Positions 25,654 through 34,304 of a stretch of 64,000 nt of DNA are shown here, piece after piece. The DNA is from Halomarinibacterium sp041392205 (GTDB taxonomy: Bacteria; Bacteroidota; Bacteroidia; Flavobacteriales; Flavobacteriaceae), in NCBI GenBank assembly GCA_041392205.1, contig JAWKMO010000002.1:186001-250000 (forward strand). The letters run 5' to 3'. Position numbers and translations under genes: made by a program. Numbering within the stretch: position 1 is the first letter of the stretch; every line of letters starts with the position of its first letter. The notes below the pieces were generated by a model. The model saw nothing but the letters and a program-made list of their open reading frames with translations. It was not told where the DNA came from and ran no database searches.

Positions 25654-28600
25654 TTAAATGTTATTTATGAAAATGGTTTCCTTTTCTATATAAACAAGTA
25701 ACTTTTCTTTTATAACAAAACCCATTTCTGAAAGTACTTGAGCATAATTGTTAATTTGATGCACGTGTGAACTGTTTTCCAATCCTGTTTTGTAATCTAA
25801 AATAGTGATGGCCTGGTTTGGGTGAATATTGATACGATCTGGGCGTAATATCCCCTGAGCCGAAATAATTTCTTTTTCGGTATATATTATATCATTACTT
25901 GAAAAGAGAGGATTTACTTTTGGATGTTGTAATATCTTTGAAATTGTTTTTTCAATTTTTTGAATTTCCTCTTTTGGGAGGCTTTTCTTTTTTAATTCTT
26001 CTAAAGCAAATGGCAAGTCGTCTATGACAGCAATATGTGCCATAGTCTGGTGTACGATATTTCCAAAATGAATTGCCTCTTGCTGTTCTTCAGAAAATAA
26101 AAGGGTGTTTGTGGCGGCTAATTGTAAGAGACTTTGGTAGGGTAAAGAAACTGGGTAGTATGGTTTTATAAAAGGGTTCTCTTCTCGTTTTTTAGAGTGT
26201 TTCCAACTACTTTTTTGGCCAAAGGTAAATTGCTTTAAGTCTTCTTGCCAAAGGTGATTGTTTTCAAGGAATAGTTTTAGAAAGTGGTTATATTTTTTGG
26301 GAGCGTCCTTAAAGGGCTCTTTTTTTGCAAAGACATGAAGTTCTTTTTTCGCTCTTGTAAACGCCACATATAATAAATTGATATTATCTAACTCCAGTGT
26401 GTTTCGCCTTTTTTGGCTTAATTCTCTTCCAATTTCCCCATAGTTATCTACTTGACCACTATAATTAATGAGTAATGCTTCAAAACCATCTTTTTGCCAT
26501 GGATACCAAGCTTTGGGTTCTACTTCTTTATAAATTTCTAAATCCGCAAAAGGAAAAATAACTACTGGAAACTCTAATCCTTTTGATTTGTGAATCGTCA
26601 TCACTTTTATGGTGTTTTCCTGTACCGAATTTAGGGACAAACTTATTTGCTCTTTTTGAGCTTCCCAATAAGTCAAAAAATCTTGTTTCCCAGTTTGCGG
26701 TCTTTGTGTATATTGAAAAACCCAATCCATAAAATGCATCAAATACGCATCTGCTTTTGTCGATAGATTTAAAGCGTAAATGAGGTATTCTAAACTTTCA
26801 TAAAGAGGAAGCGATTGTATTTTTTTAAAAGAGAGATCCATGTTATATTCCTTAAGTTTAGTTTCTAATGTTGAAAGTGGGGCTCCTACTTGTTCCAGAA
26901 AAAAAGAATGTTTGCTTTCTGTTACCTCTATATGGGAATATAAAAACTCAAGAATAAAAATTTTAACATCATCTTGTCGAGGGGATAAGGATAATTGCAA
27001 AAGGTGAATAAGTAGTTGAACGATTTCCGAATTTTGCAAAAGCAAGGTTTCTTCAGAGACTACTGATACACCATTAGCTATCAAAAATTCACTAACAGCG
27101 ATACCCTCATCTTTTTTTCGGGTTAAAATGCAAATGTCTTTTTTTGGACACCCCCTTTTTTCTAACTCTTGTACCGTTTCTAATACTTTTTGTACATATT
27201 CTTGAGAAGCATCTTCGGCAAGTATTGAATCAATAAAATTTATAGTAACAGATCCCTTGCAAGGAGTATTTTTTTGTTGCTTATTTCCTATTTCGTAAAT
27301 TTTTTGATAGTCCGAATTACCAAAAAAACGTGCAATAAAGGTAAAAAAGCTATTATTAAAGTTGATAATTTCTTCACAACTCCTAAAATTGGTTTCAAGG
27401 TTTAAGACTTCTTTTTTTACCGAAGGAAATGGATTTTTACAAGTACATAAATCTATAAATTGTTCTGGAAGTCCTCCTCGCCATCTATAAATAGATTGTT
27501 TCGCATCTCCCACAAGCAGCAGACTTCCATTTTCATGGGTAAAGTTTTGTGCTAAGGCATTTTCTACTAGAGGAATTAAATTTTGCCACTGCAATTGCGA
27601 AGTATCTTGAAATTCGTCTATAAAAAAATGGCGATACCGTTCTCCAAGTCTTTCATAAATATAGGGCGCAGGTTCATTTTTAATTTCATTACTAATAATA
27701 CGGTTAAAATCACTAATGGGTAAAATACCTTCTTCTTCCTTAATTTTATCTAATTCTTGTTGAATGAGATTTACGGTAGCTAAAGGAACCAAGTTTTTAA
27801 GAATATTTTCTATTAATTGAATTTGTGCAACAGCATCACAAATCCTAAAAAAAGCTTCATTAATAGTGGAAACAAGGACATCTATTTTTTGGGCAATAGC
27901 GGCGTCTTCATTTTTTTTGTAAAGGGGGGTGGTGTCTATTTTTAGATGCCAGGCAGGAGTAAAATTAATAGCGAGATCCCTCTCTGTAATTTTTGAAAAA
28001 AAATCAAAGACTGAGCCTCTAGAAAAATGGGTGCGTTCTAGCCCCTGAAAATTAAAAGTTTGCATCATTAACCTTGCTTCATGAATCGCCTTTTCTTCCC
28101 ATTCTTTTTTTGTAGTGTAAAGTTCCTTTTGTAATTTTTTAAAATCGGAAATCGATTTACTTTTTAGTTTTTCGAGATAAGGAAGGTCATTTTCAATGGC
28201 AACTAATTTTGCTGTTTTGTTAAGATCTAGTGCGATATTCCAGGATTTGTCTTCTTCAGTTTTTTGCAATGCAAAGTCAATTAGCAACGCAGTAATCTCG
28301 TTATCTTTTCCAGCTTTTTCAATAAGTTTGTCAATGGCTTTTGAAATAAGTAACGGGGTTTCCAAGCTTACTTCAAAATGAGGGGGAAGCTTTAAATCTC
28401 TGGCAAATGTGCGCAGTAGTCGTAAGTTAAAATGATCAATTGTTTCAACACTAAAAAGGGCATAATGGTTTAGCAAGTGACGCAAAACTTTGTGAGATCT
28501 TACTTTAATTTCGGTATGGGGTAAGGTAGTTTCTTGAATAATTGAATTAAGGAGATTTGTGGATCTTTCGGGAATAACTTCTGATGAAAAATCGATTAAT

Positions 28601-28785
28601 GTCCTAATAATTCTCTCTTTCATTTCGGAAACTGCCTTGTTGGTAAATGTAATTGCAAGAAGATGTTTATAATAATCTTTTTGCGGGTTACTAAGTATTT
28701 TTTTTAAAAAAGTCTTTACCAAAACAAAGGTTTTGCCACTTCCTGCGGAGGCGTTGTAAACAAGAAAGGGGGTTGGTGTTTCCAA
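25654..28785 (-). CDS. AddA-like UvrD-family helicase-nuclease
   Basis: 1043 residues. ATP-driven 3'->5' helicase with a C-terminal nuclease that, with an AddB subunit, processes double-strand ends. Helicase motifs: Walker A YNASAGSGKTFVLVK at residue ~10, motif Ia LLAITFTNKAVSEMK, motif II FIDEFQDTSQLQW (~390), motif III LLVGDAKQSIYRWRGG, motif V VMTIHKSKGLEFPVV, motif VI LLYVAFTRAKKELHV. The PD-(D/E)XK nuclease near the C-terminus has GILRPDRINI and ITILDYKTGL. The start appears to be TTG at 28785: no in-frame ATG exists upstream within the gap, and the first internal one lies beyond Walker A. Divergent from the superoxide dismutase gene; kbl follows by 24 bp. Confidence 0.92.
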   Translation of the reverse strand: METPTPFLVYNASAGSGKTFVLVKTFLKKILSNPQKDYYKHLLAITFTNKAVSEMKERIIRTLIDFSSEVIPERSTNLLNSIIQETTLPHTEIKVRSHKVLRHLLNHYALFSVETIDHFNLRLLRTFARDLKLPPHFEVSLETPLLISKAIDKLIEKAGKDNEITALLIDFALQKTEEDKSWNIALDLNKTAKLVAIENDLPYLEKLKSKSISDFKKLQKELYTTKKEWEEKAIHEARLMMQTFNFQGLERTHFSRGSVFDFFSKITERDLAINFTPAWHLKIDTTPLYKKNEDAAIAQKIDVLVSTINEAFFRICDAVAQIQLIENILKNLVPLATVNLIQQELDKIKEEEGILPISDFNRIISNEIKNEPAPYIYERLGERYRHFFIDEFQDTSQLQWQNLIPLVENALAQNFTHENGSLLLVGDAKQSIYRWRGGLPEQFIDLCTCKNPFPSVKKEVLNLETNFRSCEEIINFNNSFFTFIARFFGNSDYQKIYEIGNKQQKNTPCKGSVTINFIDSILAEDASQEYVQKVLETVQELEKRGCPKKDICILTRKKDEGIAVSEFLIANGVSVVSEETLLLQNSEIVQLLIHLLQLSLSPRQDDVKIFILEFLYSHIEVTESKHSFFLEQVGAPLSTLETKLKEYNMDLSFKKIQSLPLYESLEYLIYALNLSTKADAYLMHFMDWVFQYTQRPQTGKQDFLTYWEAQKEQISLSLNSVQENTIKVMTIHKSKGLEFPVVIFPFADLEIYKEVEPKAWYPWQKDGFEALLINYSGQVDNYGEIGRELSQKRRNTLELDNINLLYVAFTRAKKELHVFAKKEPFKDAPKKYNHFLKLFLENNHLWQEDLKQFTFGQKSSWKHSKKREENPFIKPYYPVSLPYQSLLQLAATNTLLFSEEQQEAIHFGNIVHQTMAHIAVIDDLPFALEELKKKSLPKEEIQKIEKTISKILQHPKVNPLFSSNDIIYTEKEIISAQGILRPDRINIHPNQAITILDYKTGLENSSHVHQINNYAQVLSEMGFVIKEKLLVYIEKETIFINNI

Positions 28786-28868
28786 TGAAAAGGATTGTTT
28801 TGTGACACTAAAGATACCATTAAGAATATTTATGATAGTATAAAAAACTTATAATTTCTATAACATAC

Positions 28869-28894
28869 TTTGCCGTTTATATTTTTTAAATTTG
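28869..28894 (+). promoter_or_regulatory. Candidate promoter of the superoxide dismutase gene
   Basis: TTTG (28869-28872), 14-base spacer, TAAATTTG (28887-28894), 30 bases before the ATG at 28925. The -7 element matches TAnnTTTG perfectly; the spacer is short. Confidence 0.4.
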
Positions 28895-28924
28895 AATAAT
28901 TAAATAACTTAAAAACAAAAAGTC

Positions 28925-29533
28925 ATGTCATTTACATTACCGGATTTAAAATACGCTCATAATGCACTTGAGCCCAATATAGATGCTAAAACCATGGAAA
29001 TCCATCACGGAAAACACCACGCTGGATACACAACCAATTTAAATGCTGCCATTGAAGGAACCCCTCTCGAAGGTCAATCAATTGAAACTATTTTAGCAGA
29101 TTTGGATATGAATAATAAGGCAGTTAGAAATAATGGAGGAGGGTATTATAACCATAATTTATTTTGGGAAATCATGTCTCCCAATGGTGGTGGAGTCCCT
29201 TCTGGGGATTTAGCAAAAGCCATAGAAAGTTCTTTTGGTAGCTTTGATGCCTTTAAAGAAAAATTTTCGAATGCCGCCAAAACTCAGTTTGGATCTGGAT
29301 GGGCTTGGCTTTGTGTCCACAAAGGAGGAAAATTAGAGGTGTGCGCGACCCCAAACCAAGACAACCCATTAATGCCTGGGGTTGGATGTGGAGGGACCCC
29401 CATTTTAGGAATAGATGTTTGGGAACATGCTTATTACTTAAACTATCAAAATAGAAGACCAGATTATGTAACTGCATTTTTTAATGTAGTACATTGGGAC
29501 GAAGTAGCTAAAAGATTTCTTGCCAATAAGTAA
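28925..29533 (+). CDS. Superoxide dismutase (Fe/Mn family)
   Basis: Dismutates superoxide to oxygen and peroxide; cytosolic, no signal peptide. 202 residues. Metal ligands: His27 (MEIHHGKHH), the second His in GGGYYNHNLFW, and Asp/His in IDVWEHAYYLNYQNRRPDY. TPNQDNPLMPG carries the Gln typical of manganese or cambialistic enzymes rather than the Ala-Gly of strict iron enzymes, so Mn is favoured but not proven. It has its own promoter candidate and is convergent with the PurF gene; the terminator at 29791-29820 may serve it. Confidence 0.96.
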   Translation: MSFTLPDLKYAHNALEPNIDAKTMEIHHGKHHAGYTTNLNAAIEGTPLEGQSIETILADLDMNNKAVRNNGGGYYNHNLFWEIMSPNGGGVPSGDLAKAIESSFGSFDAFKEKFSNAAKTQFGSGWAWLCVHKGGKLEVCATPNQDNPLMPGVGCGGTPILGIDVWEHAYYLNYQNRRPDYVTAFFNVVHWDEVAKRFLANK

Positions 29534-29640
29534 TAGCTTACAATTTGAAACCGTATATCCACTTAATTATATTAAGTGGATTTTTTTATTAATAACTGGG
29601 TTTTTTAACAATTACTCCTTTACAATAAAAGGCAAAAAAA

Positions 29641-29806
29641 CATTGTGTGGAAAAGAATACGGCTCGCTTGCAGTTTACAAACTCGCCACCCCAAACTTTG
29701 GGAAAATAAAAAAGGTAAACAAGCATTGTGTGGAAAAGAATACGGCTCGCTTGTAGTTTACAATCTCGCCACCCCAAACTTTAGGAAAATAAAAAAGGTA
29801 AACAAG
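29641..29806. repeat. Tandem duplication of an 83-bp unit
   Basis: Two direct copies, 29641-29723 and 29724-29806, starting CATTGTGTGGAAAAGAATAC and differing at only four or so positions. The unit length is not a multiple of three and no protein-like frame crosses it, so it is non-coding. Each copy ends AAAAAAGGTAAACAAG, which is the left arm of the terminator hairpin at 29791-29820; only the second copy is followed by the right arm. In the convergent 438-bp gap between superoxide dismutase and PurF nothing else is seen; 29821-29971 is AT-rich without features. Confidence 0.9.
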
Positions 29807-29820
29807 CGTTTACCTTTTTT
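29791..29820 (+). terminator. Bidirectional terminator between superoxide dismutase and PurF genes
   Basis: Perfect 13-bp inverted repeat AAAAAAGGTAAAC / GTTTACCTTTTTT around loop AAGC. Its A and T runs let it act on both strands. It overlaps the end of the second 83-bp repeat unit. Confidence 0.85.
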
Positions 29821-29971
29821 GCCCCAAATCTTACCATGAACTTAACCTACTTATGCTATGGTATGAAGCAAATATATATTAAAAAAGAAATATAAAGTAC
29901 AGATTTTTCCTACTTTTAGATAAAGTGTTTTATATTTTCGACAAAGGGATAAAAAATAGGAAATTATAGGG

Positions 29972-31870
29972 TTAATAAGCCCGTTCTGGATTGCCTTCAT
30001 AGAAATGAACAAAGGCTCTATTAACTACCTTTTTACCTCCTATTGTGGGGTAATTTCCTGTAAAATACCAATCTCCTAAATTTTTTGGACAAGCTTTATG
30101 TAAATCGTCTACTTTTTGAAAAATGACATTTACCTTGGCGTTTATGGTTTTATCGGTTATAATTTCAGCAATTTTTTTTGAAATTTCCTCCTCTGAAAAT
30201 GGGGCGTAAAATTCTTTTACATGGTTGATAACCTCTGGAGTGTCACTACTTAATTGGTCTTTGCATTTTTTATAAATTTCATCAACAATTCCCATACTGC
30301 CTCTTTCCTTGTGTAATTCAAGAGTGGCATTAAAAGCAACTAAATGCTCTAAACGCGCCATATCTATACCATAACAATCGGGATATCGAATTTGGGGTGC
30401 CGATGAAACCACAATAATTTGTTTTGGGTTTAAACGATCAAGCATTTTTAGAATACTTTTCTTTAAGGTAGTTCCTCGAACAATACTATCGTCAATAACT
30501 ACTAAACTATCATTAGGCTTTACAATTCCATAAGTAACATCATAGACGTGAGCGACTAAATCGTCCCTGCTGCTATCCTCGGTTATAAAGGTCCTTAATT
30601 TGACATCTTTAATAGCAAGTTTTTCTGTTCTAATTTTAAGGGATTGTATTTGCTGAAGGCGATTAGGGGTTAAGGAATCTTTTTCTTTTAAAATTGCTTC
30701 ATTCTTTTGCTTGTTAAGTTCATCTTGTGCTGCTTCAAGCATTCCATAAAAAGAGGTTTCGGCGGTATTAGGGATAAACGAAAAAACGGTATTTTTGGTA
30801 TCATAATTAATTTCTGAAAGGATTCTTGGCATAAGTAAACGTCCTAATTCTTTTCGCTCTTGGTAAATTTCAGCATCACTTCCACGCGAAAAATAAATCC
30901 GTTCAAAAGAACAAGATTTTCTTTCTAAAGGAGGTTGAATTTCATCAATACTAACACCTCCGCCTTTTTTAATTATTAGGGCATGTCCAGGGGCTAATTC
31001 TTTTACCTTTTCAAAAGGGACATTAAAAACAGTTTGAATTGCAGGACGTTCTGAAGCAACAACAACGACTTCATCATCTTTATAAAAATAGGCGGGTCTA
31101 ATTCCTGCGGGATCTCTTAAAACAAAGGCGTCTCCGTGCCCCAATAGCCCTGCCATGGCATACCCGCCGTCCCAATTTTTGGCAGATTTTTGTAATATTT
31201 TTGCAAGGTTAATATTTTCTGCAATGTAGGGTGAGGCCTCTCTTTTATTAAATCCTTGAGCTTTTGCTTTTTTATATAATTTTCTTACTGCGTCGTCAAG
31301 AAAATGCCCAATTTTTTCCATTACGGTAACCGTATCTGCTTTTTCTTTGGGATGCATTCCCAGTTTAATAAGGTTTTCAAAAAGCTCATGGGTATTGGTC
31401 ATATTAAAATTTCCAGCAATAATTAAATTACGATGCATCCAATTATTTTGACGCAAAAAAGGGTGTACCGTTTCGATACTATTGCCCCCAAAAGTGCCGT
31501 ACCGAACATGACCAAGATAGAGTTCTCCCAAATAGGGAATTCTTTTTTTCTGAAGTTCAATATTTTCTTTTATATCTGGATGATTTTGAAATTCTTCGTT
31601 AATCCTTCCATTTATTTGCGAAAAGATGTCTTGTATAGGCTGTGATGCATTAGATCGAATACGACTAATATAGCGGTCACCAGGCTCCATGTTTAATTTA
31701 ATCCCAGCAAATCCAGCCCCGTCTTGTCCTCGATTGTGTTGTTTTTCCATCATGAGGTACATTTTGTTTACCCCGTAAAAGGCCGTACCATATTTTTCTT
31801 TGTAATACGCAAGGGGTTTTAAAAGCCTTACGAGGGCAATTCCGCATTCATGTTTTAATTCGTCGCTCAT
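29972..31870 (-). CDS. purF: Amidophosphoribosyltransferase (long PurF type)
   Basis: First committed step of purine synthesis: glutamine plus PRPP to 5-phosphoribosylamine. 632 residues, well over the usual 470-510. The Ntn glutaminase nucleophile is Cys9 (MSDELKHE then CGIAL), so an 8-residue propeptide must be removed. The glutaminase domain shows HNRGQDGAGFAG, LGHVRYGTFG and GNFNMTN. The phosphoribosyltransferase half carries the PRPP loop VVIDDSIVRGTTLKKS. A charged stretch at about residues 385-430 (helical, DELNKQKNEAILKEK) precedes that loop and accounts for part of the extra length. Preceded by a terminator behind the PfkB gene, so it has its own promoter. Confidence 0.88.
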   Translation of the reverse strand: MSDELKHECGIALVRLLKPLAYYKEKYGTAFYGVNKMYLMMEKQHNRGQDGAGFAGIKLNMEPGDRYISRIRSNASQPIQDIFSQINGRINEEFQNHPDIKENIELQKKRIPYLGELYLGHVRYGTFGGNSIETVHPFLRQNNWMHRNLIIAGNFNMTNTHELFENLIKLGMHPKEKADTVTVMEKIGHFLDDAVRKLYKKAKAQGFNKREASPYIAENINLAKILQKSAKNWDGGYAMAGLLGHGDAFVLRDPAGIRPAYFYKDDEVVVVASERPAIQTVFNVPFEKVKELAPGHALIIKKGGGVSIDEIQPPLERKSCSFERIYFSRGSDAEIYQERKELGRLLMPRILSEINYDTKNTVFSFIPNTAETSFYGMLEAAQDELNKQKNEAILKEKDSLTPNRLQQIQSLKIRTEKLAIKDVKLRTFITEDSSRDDLVAHVYDVTYGIVKPNDSLVVIDDSIVRGTTLKKSILKMLDRLNPKQIIVVSSAPQIRYPDCYGIDMARLEHLVAFNATLELHKERGSMGIVDEIYKKCKDQLSSDTPEVINHVKEFYAPFSEEEISKKIAEIITDKTINAKVNVIFQKVDDLHKACPKNLGDWYFTGNYPTIGGKKVVNRAFVHFYEGNPERAY

Positions 31871-31892
31871 AGCTTCAGAAAAATAGTCAAAT

Positions 31893-31919
31893 TAAAAACG
31901 CCCCGAAAATTCAGGGCGT
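31893..31919 (-). terminator. Rho-independent terminator of the PfkB kinase gene
   Basis: Minus-strand stem ACGCCCTGAA / TTCGGGGCGT (one G-T pair) with a two-base loop, followed by five T. It starts five bases after the PfkB stop at 31924 and separates that gene from purF. Confidence 0.85.
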
Positions 31920-31923
31920 GTGT

Positions 31924-32847
31924 TTATGTTAATTCAATATCGAATTGAGTTAATTTTTTAAATTGTTCCAAGCGTTTTTGAAGTTCGTTTTCTGTAAGGC
32001 TTATTAACCTTTCTGTACCAAACTTTTCTACACAAAAGGAGGCTAAGGCAGATCCATGAATGATGGCTGTTTTCATGTTTTCAAAAGAAAAGTCACCGGT
32101 TTTTGCTAAATAACCTGTAAAGCCTCCAGCAAAGGTATCCCCTGCTCCAGTGGGGTCAAAAACTTCTTCCAAAGGCAGTGCTGGTGCATAGAAAATTTCA
32201 TCTTTATGAAATAATAATGCCCCGTGCTCCCCCTTTTTAATTACCACATAATCTGGTCCCATTTCCATGATTTTTTGGGAAGCAGTAACCAAAGAATATT
32301 CTCCTGTTAATTGGCGTGCTTCTTCATCGTTAATGGTTATGATGTCAATTTTTGCAATAACTTTCATTAAATCATCCCATGCATTGTCCATCCAAAAATT
32401 CATGGTGTCTAAAACAATTAGTTTTGGATATTTCATTTGCTCAATAACACTTAATTGAACCAAGGGGTGCAAGTTGCCAAGCATGACTACTTCTGCATCT
32501 TTATACTCTGAAGGAACAATGGGTTTAAAATCGGCCAATACATTGAGTTCGGTCACTAATGTGTCTCGGGTGTTCATATCGTTATGATATTTTCCGGACC
32601 AAAAGAAGGTTTTCCCATTTTTAACCTCTTCTAAAGCAGAAATATCCAAGCCCTTACTTTCAAACATTTTAAGATATTCTTCTGGAAAATCTCCTCCTAC
32701 AATGGAAACAATAGCCGCATCGACCTCAAATTGAGAAGCAGCAAGACCTATAAATGTAGCGGCTCCACCTAAAATTTTATCCGTTTTTCCGAAAGGGGTC
32801 TCAATAGCGTCGAAGGCGACCGTTCCTACAATAACAAGTTTGCTCAT
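31924..32847 (-). CDS. PfkB family sugar/nucleoside kinase
   Basis: 307 residues of the ribokinase/adenosine kinase family; transfers the ATP gamma-phosphate to a sugar or nucleoside hydroxyl. N-terminal GTVAFDAIETPFG and GGAATFIGLAAS form the substrate site; the C-terminal PfkB signature is DPTGAGDTFAGG with its catalytic aspartate. The substrate is not determinable from sequence; the upstream position to a PurF-type enzyme suggests a nucleoside or pentose, which is inference. Own promoter candidate (32869-32893) and terminator, so monocistronic. Confidence 0.88.
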   Translation of the reverse strand: MSKLVIVGTVAFDAIETPFGKTDKILGGAATFIGLAASQFEVDAAIVSIVGGDFPEEYLKMFESKGLDISALEEVKNGKTFFWSGKYHNDMNTRDTLVTELNVLADFKPIVPSEYKDAEVVMLGNLHPLVQLSVIEQMKYPKLIVLDTMNFWMDNAWDDLMKVIAKIDIITINDEEARQLTGEYSLVTASQKIMEMGPDYVVIKKGEHGALLFHKDEIFYAPALPLEEVFDPTGAGDTFAGGFTGYLAKTGDFSFENMKTAIIHGSALASFCVEKFGTERLISLTENELQKRLEQFKKLTQFDIELT

Positions 32848-32868
32848 ACAAGGCGTTTAATGAAGGTG

Positions 32869-32893
32869 CAAATTTAATTAAATTAATTGACAA
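32869..32893 (-). promoter_or_regulatory. Candidate promoter of the PfkB kinase gene
   Basis: Minus strand TTG (32893-32891), 14-base spacer, TAAATTTG (32876-32869), 22 bases before the ATG at 32847. Confidence 0.4.
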
Positions 32894-32997
32894 TATAAGT
32901 TTTAGAAAACCAGCTTTTTTTTCTTCATAAATAAGGGTTTCTAGCATTTAGACGTTAAAAATTCACGTAATAACTAAAAACTAAATATTTAACATTT

Positions 32998-33023
32998 TTT
33001 GTAAAAAAGGCAGAATAGATTTG
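32998..33023 (+). promoter_or_regulatory. Candidate promoter of the secreted protein gene at 33050
   Basis: TTTG (32998-33001), 14-base spacer, TAGATTTG (33016-33023), 26 bases before the ATG at 33050. Confidence 0.4.
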
Positions 33024-33049
33024 CGCGATTTATATAAAATTAACAAATA

Positions 33050-33640
33050 ATGAAAAGCACTATTTTTTTATTCTTTTTTACCCTAAGTAGTATATTAATT
33101 GCACAAGTTGGTGTAGGAACTACAAATCCCTCTGCACAATTGGAAATCGCTAGTACAAATACAGGGATTCCTGCTTTGGAATTAAACCCTCAAACGGCAC
33201 CAGTTGGAAGTGCTACAGGACAAATGGCTGTAATTGACGATGAGTTGTATATGTATGATGCCACTAGAGGGAAGTGGCTATCTACCCAAGCAGTTCCTTT
33301 GCAATGGAGTAGAAATGGGGATGCAGATAATGAAACTTTAAGATTTGGTGGCGATACCAGATCGTCTAATACCGGCGCAAGTATGCCTTTTGACGGAACC
33401 ATTGTTTATGTTACTGCAAACTCTTCGGGGGGTAATGCATCAAAAGGTTTTGAGGTTAGGATAAAATCGGAAACTACTTTAAAATCTACTGTTGGTTTTA
33501 ATTTAGCATCGGGGGTGTTCAAAAAGACAGACTATAACGTAAATTTTGTTGCAGGGGATTACCTTAATGTTTTTGTAGTAAATGCAGGAGCAGATGTTAC
33601 GGACCCATCAGTTATTGTTTGGGTAAAATGGCGTAAATAG
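33050..33640 (+). CDS. Secreted hypothetical protein of Bacteroidota tail-fibre-like type
   Basis: 196 residues. Signal peptide MKSTIFLFFFTLSSILIAQ, cleaved before VGVGTTNPSAQLEI, a start seen in many secreted flavobacterial proteins that carry an N-terminal beta segment. Residues 60-85 (GQMAVIDDELYMYDATRGKW) follow that same pattern. The C-terminal 110 residues (beta-rich, ending SVIVWVKWRK) are not recognised and contain no type IX sorting domain, so the final location (periplasm, outer membrane or released) is unknown. Own promoter candidate; its stop is 3 bp from the convergent RNase H stop. Confidence 0.8.
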   Translation: MKSTIFLFFFTLSSILIAQVGVGTTNPSAQLEIASTNTGIPALELNPQTAPVGSATGQMAVIDDELYMYDATRGKWLSTQAVPLQWSRNGDADNETLRFGGDTRSSNTGASMPFDGTIVYVTANSSGGNASKGFEVRIKSETTLKSTVGFNLASGVFKKTDYNVNFVAGDYLNVFVVNAGADVTDPSVIVWVKWRK

Positions 33641-33643
33641 AGA

Positions 33644-34282
33644 TTATTTTCGTCCAAAATCCGCAGGAATTTCTCCCCAAGCTCGGGTTTCCCATTTTAC
33701 AATTTTTGTAGTGTACGAGTTGTTTTTGAGCCAAGCTTCAGCTCGAGAGATGAGTTCAAAAAGAGGTTTATTTTTTGCAGAAAGAGGTAATTTTGTATTG
33801 CATTTTTTCTTTTTTACCCAGCCCATAGCAATTTTAGAGTCGGAATAAATAAATCGGTCGCTATTCTTTTGTTTTAGAAGGGCCAGACCGTGCACGATGG
33901 CTAGAAACTCTCCAATATTATTAGTGCCTTGTTCAAAAGGGCCTTGATGAAACAATTGTTGCTTAGTTTGGGTATCTACCCCACGGTATTCCATTTTTCC
34001 AGGATTTCCGCTTGAAGCTGCATCTACAGAAATGGAATACAAGTTGGGCTCGCCTATTTTTTTTAAATCTTCTGTAGAAAGAGTTTTTTTCTTTTTTTCA
34101 CCTTTTCCTTTATAGTCTTTATAGTCTTTATGGTAAGCTGTTTTTGCTTCAGCAAAGGTTTCAAAAGACTTATACTGTGCGCCTTTAACTCCATTTATGG
34201 AAAGCTGGCACTCTTTCCAGCTTCCAAAGATTCCCGCAGGATTTCCGTACCAAACCACATAAAACTTTTCTTTTTTAGCCAT
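33644..34282 (-). CDS. Ribonuclease H family protein with viroplasmin domain
   Basis: 212 residues. Residues 5-50 (FYVVWYGNPAGIFGSWKEC to FAEAKTAY) are the viroplasmin/caulimovirus VI N-terminal domain that binds RNA-DNA hybrids, as in eukaryotic RNase H1. A lysine-rich linker follows (about 55-75). The RNase H domain starts YSISVDAASSGNPG (first catalytic Asp), then GTNNIGEFLAIVHGL (Glu) and FIYSDSKIAMGWV (Asp); the final acidic residue is probably in the C-terminal WGEIPADF. It removes RNA from RNA-DNA hybrids. Followed by purN in the upstream direction with a 22-bp gap, so probably cotranscribed after it. Confidence 0.92.
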   Translation of the reverse strand: MAKKEKFYVVWYGNPAGIFGSWKECQLSINGVKGAQYKSFETFAEAKTAYHKDYKDYKGKGEKKKKTLSTEDLKKIGEPNLYSISVDAASSGNPGKMEYRGVDTQTKQQLFHQGPFEQGTNNIGEFLAIVHGLALLKQKNSDRFIYSDSKIAMGWVKKKKCNTKLPLSAKNKPLFELISRAEAWLKNNSYTTKIVKWETRAWGEIPADFGRK

Positions 34283-34304
34283 GAACTATAAGGTTTAATT
34301 TCTC

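Noticed and set aside
29520..29839. Open frames across the sod-purF gap with repeated GKEYGSL-type peptides
   Set aside because: They are produced by the 83-bp duplication; the unit is not a multiple of three, the two copies are read in different frames, and the peptides have no protein-like character.
30961..31960. Possible purine riboswitch ahead of the PurF or PfkB genes
   Set aside because: The region between the genes contains only a simple terminator hairpin; no conserved junction could be seen.
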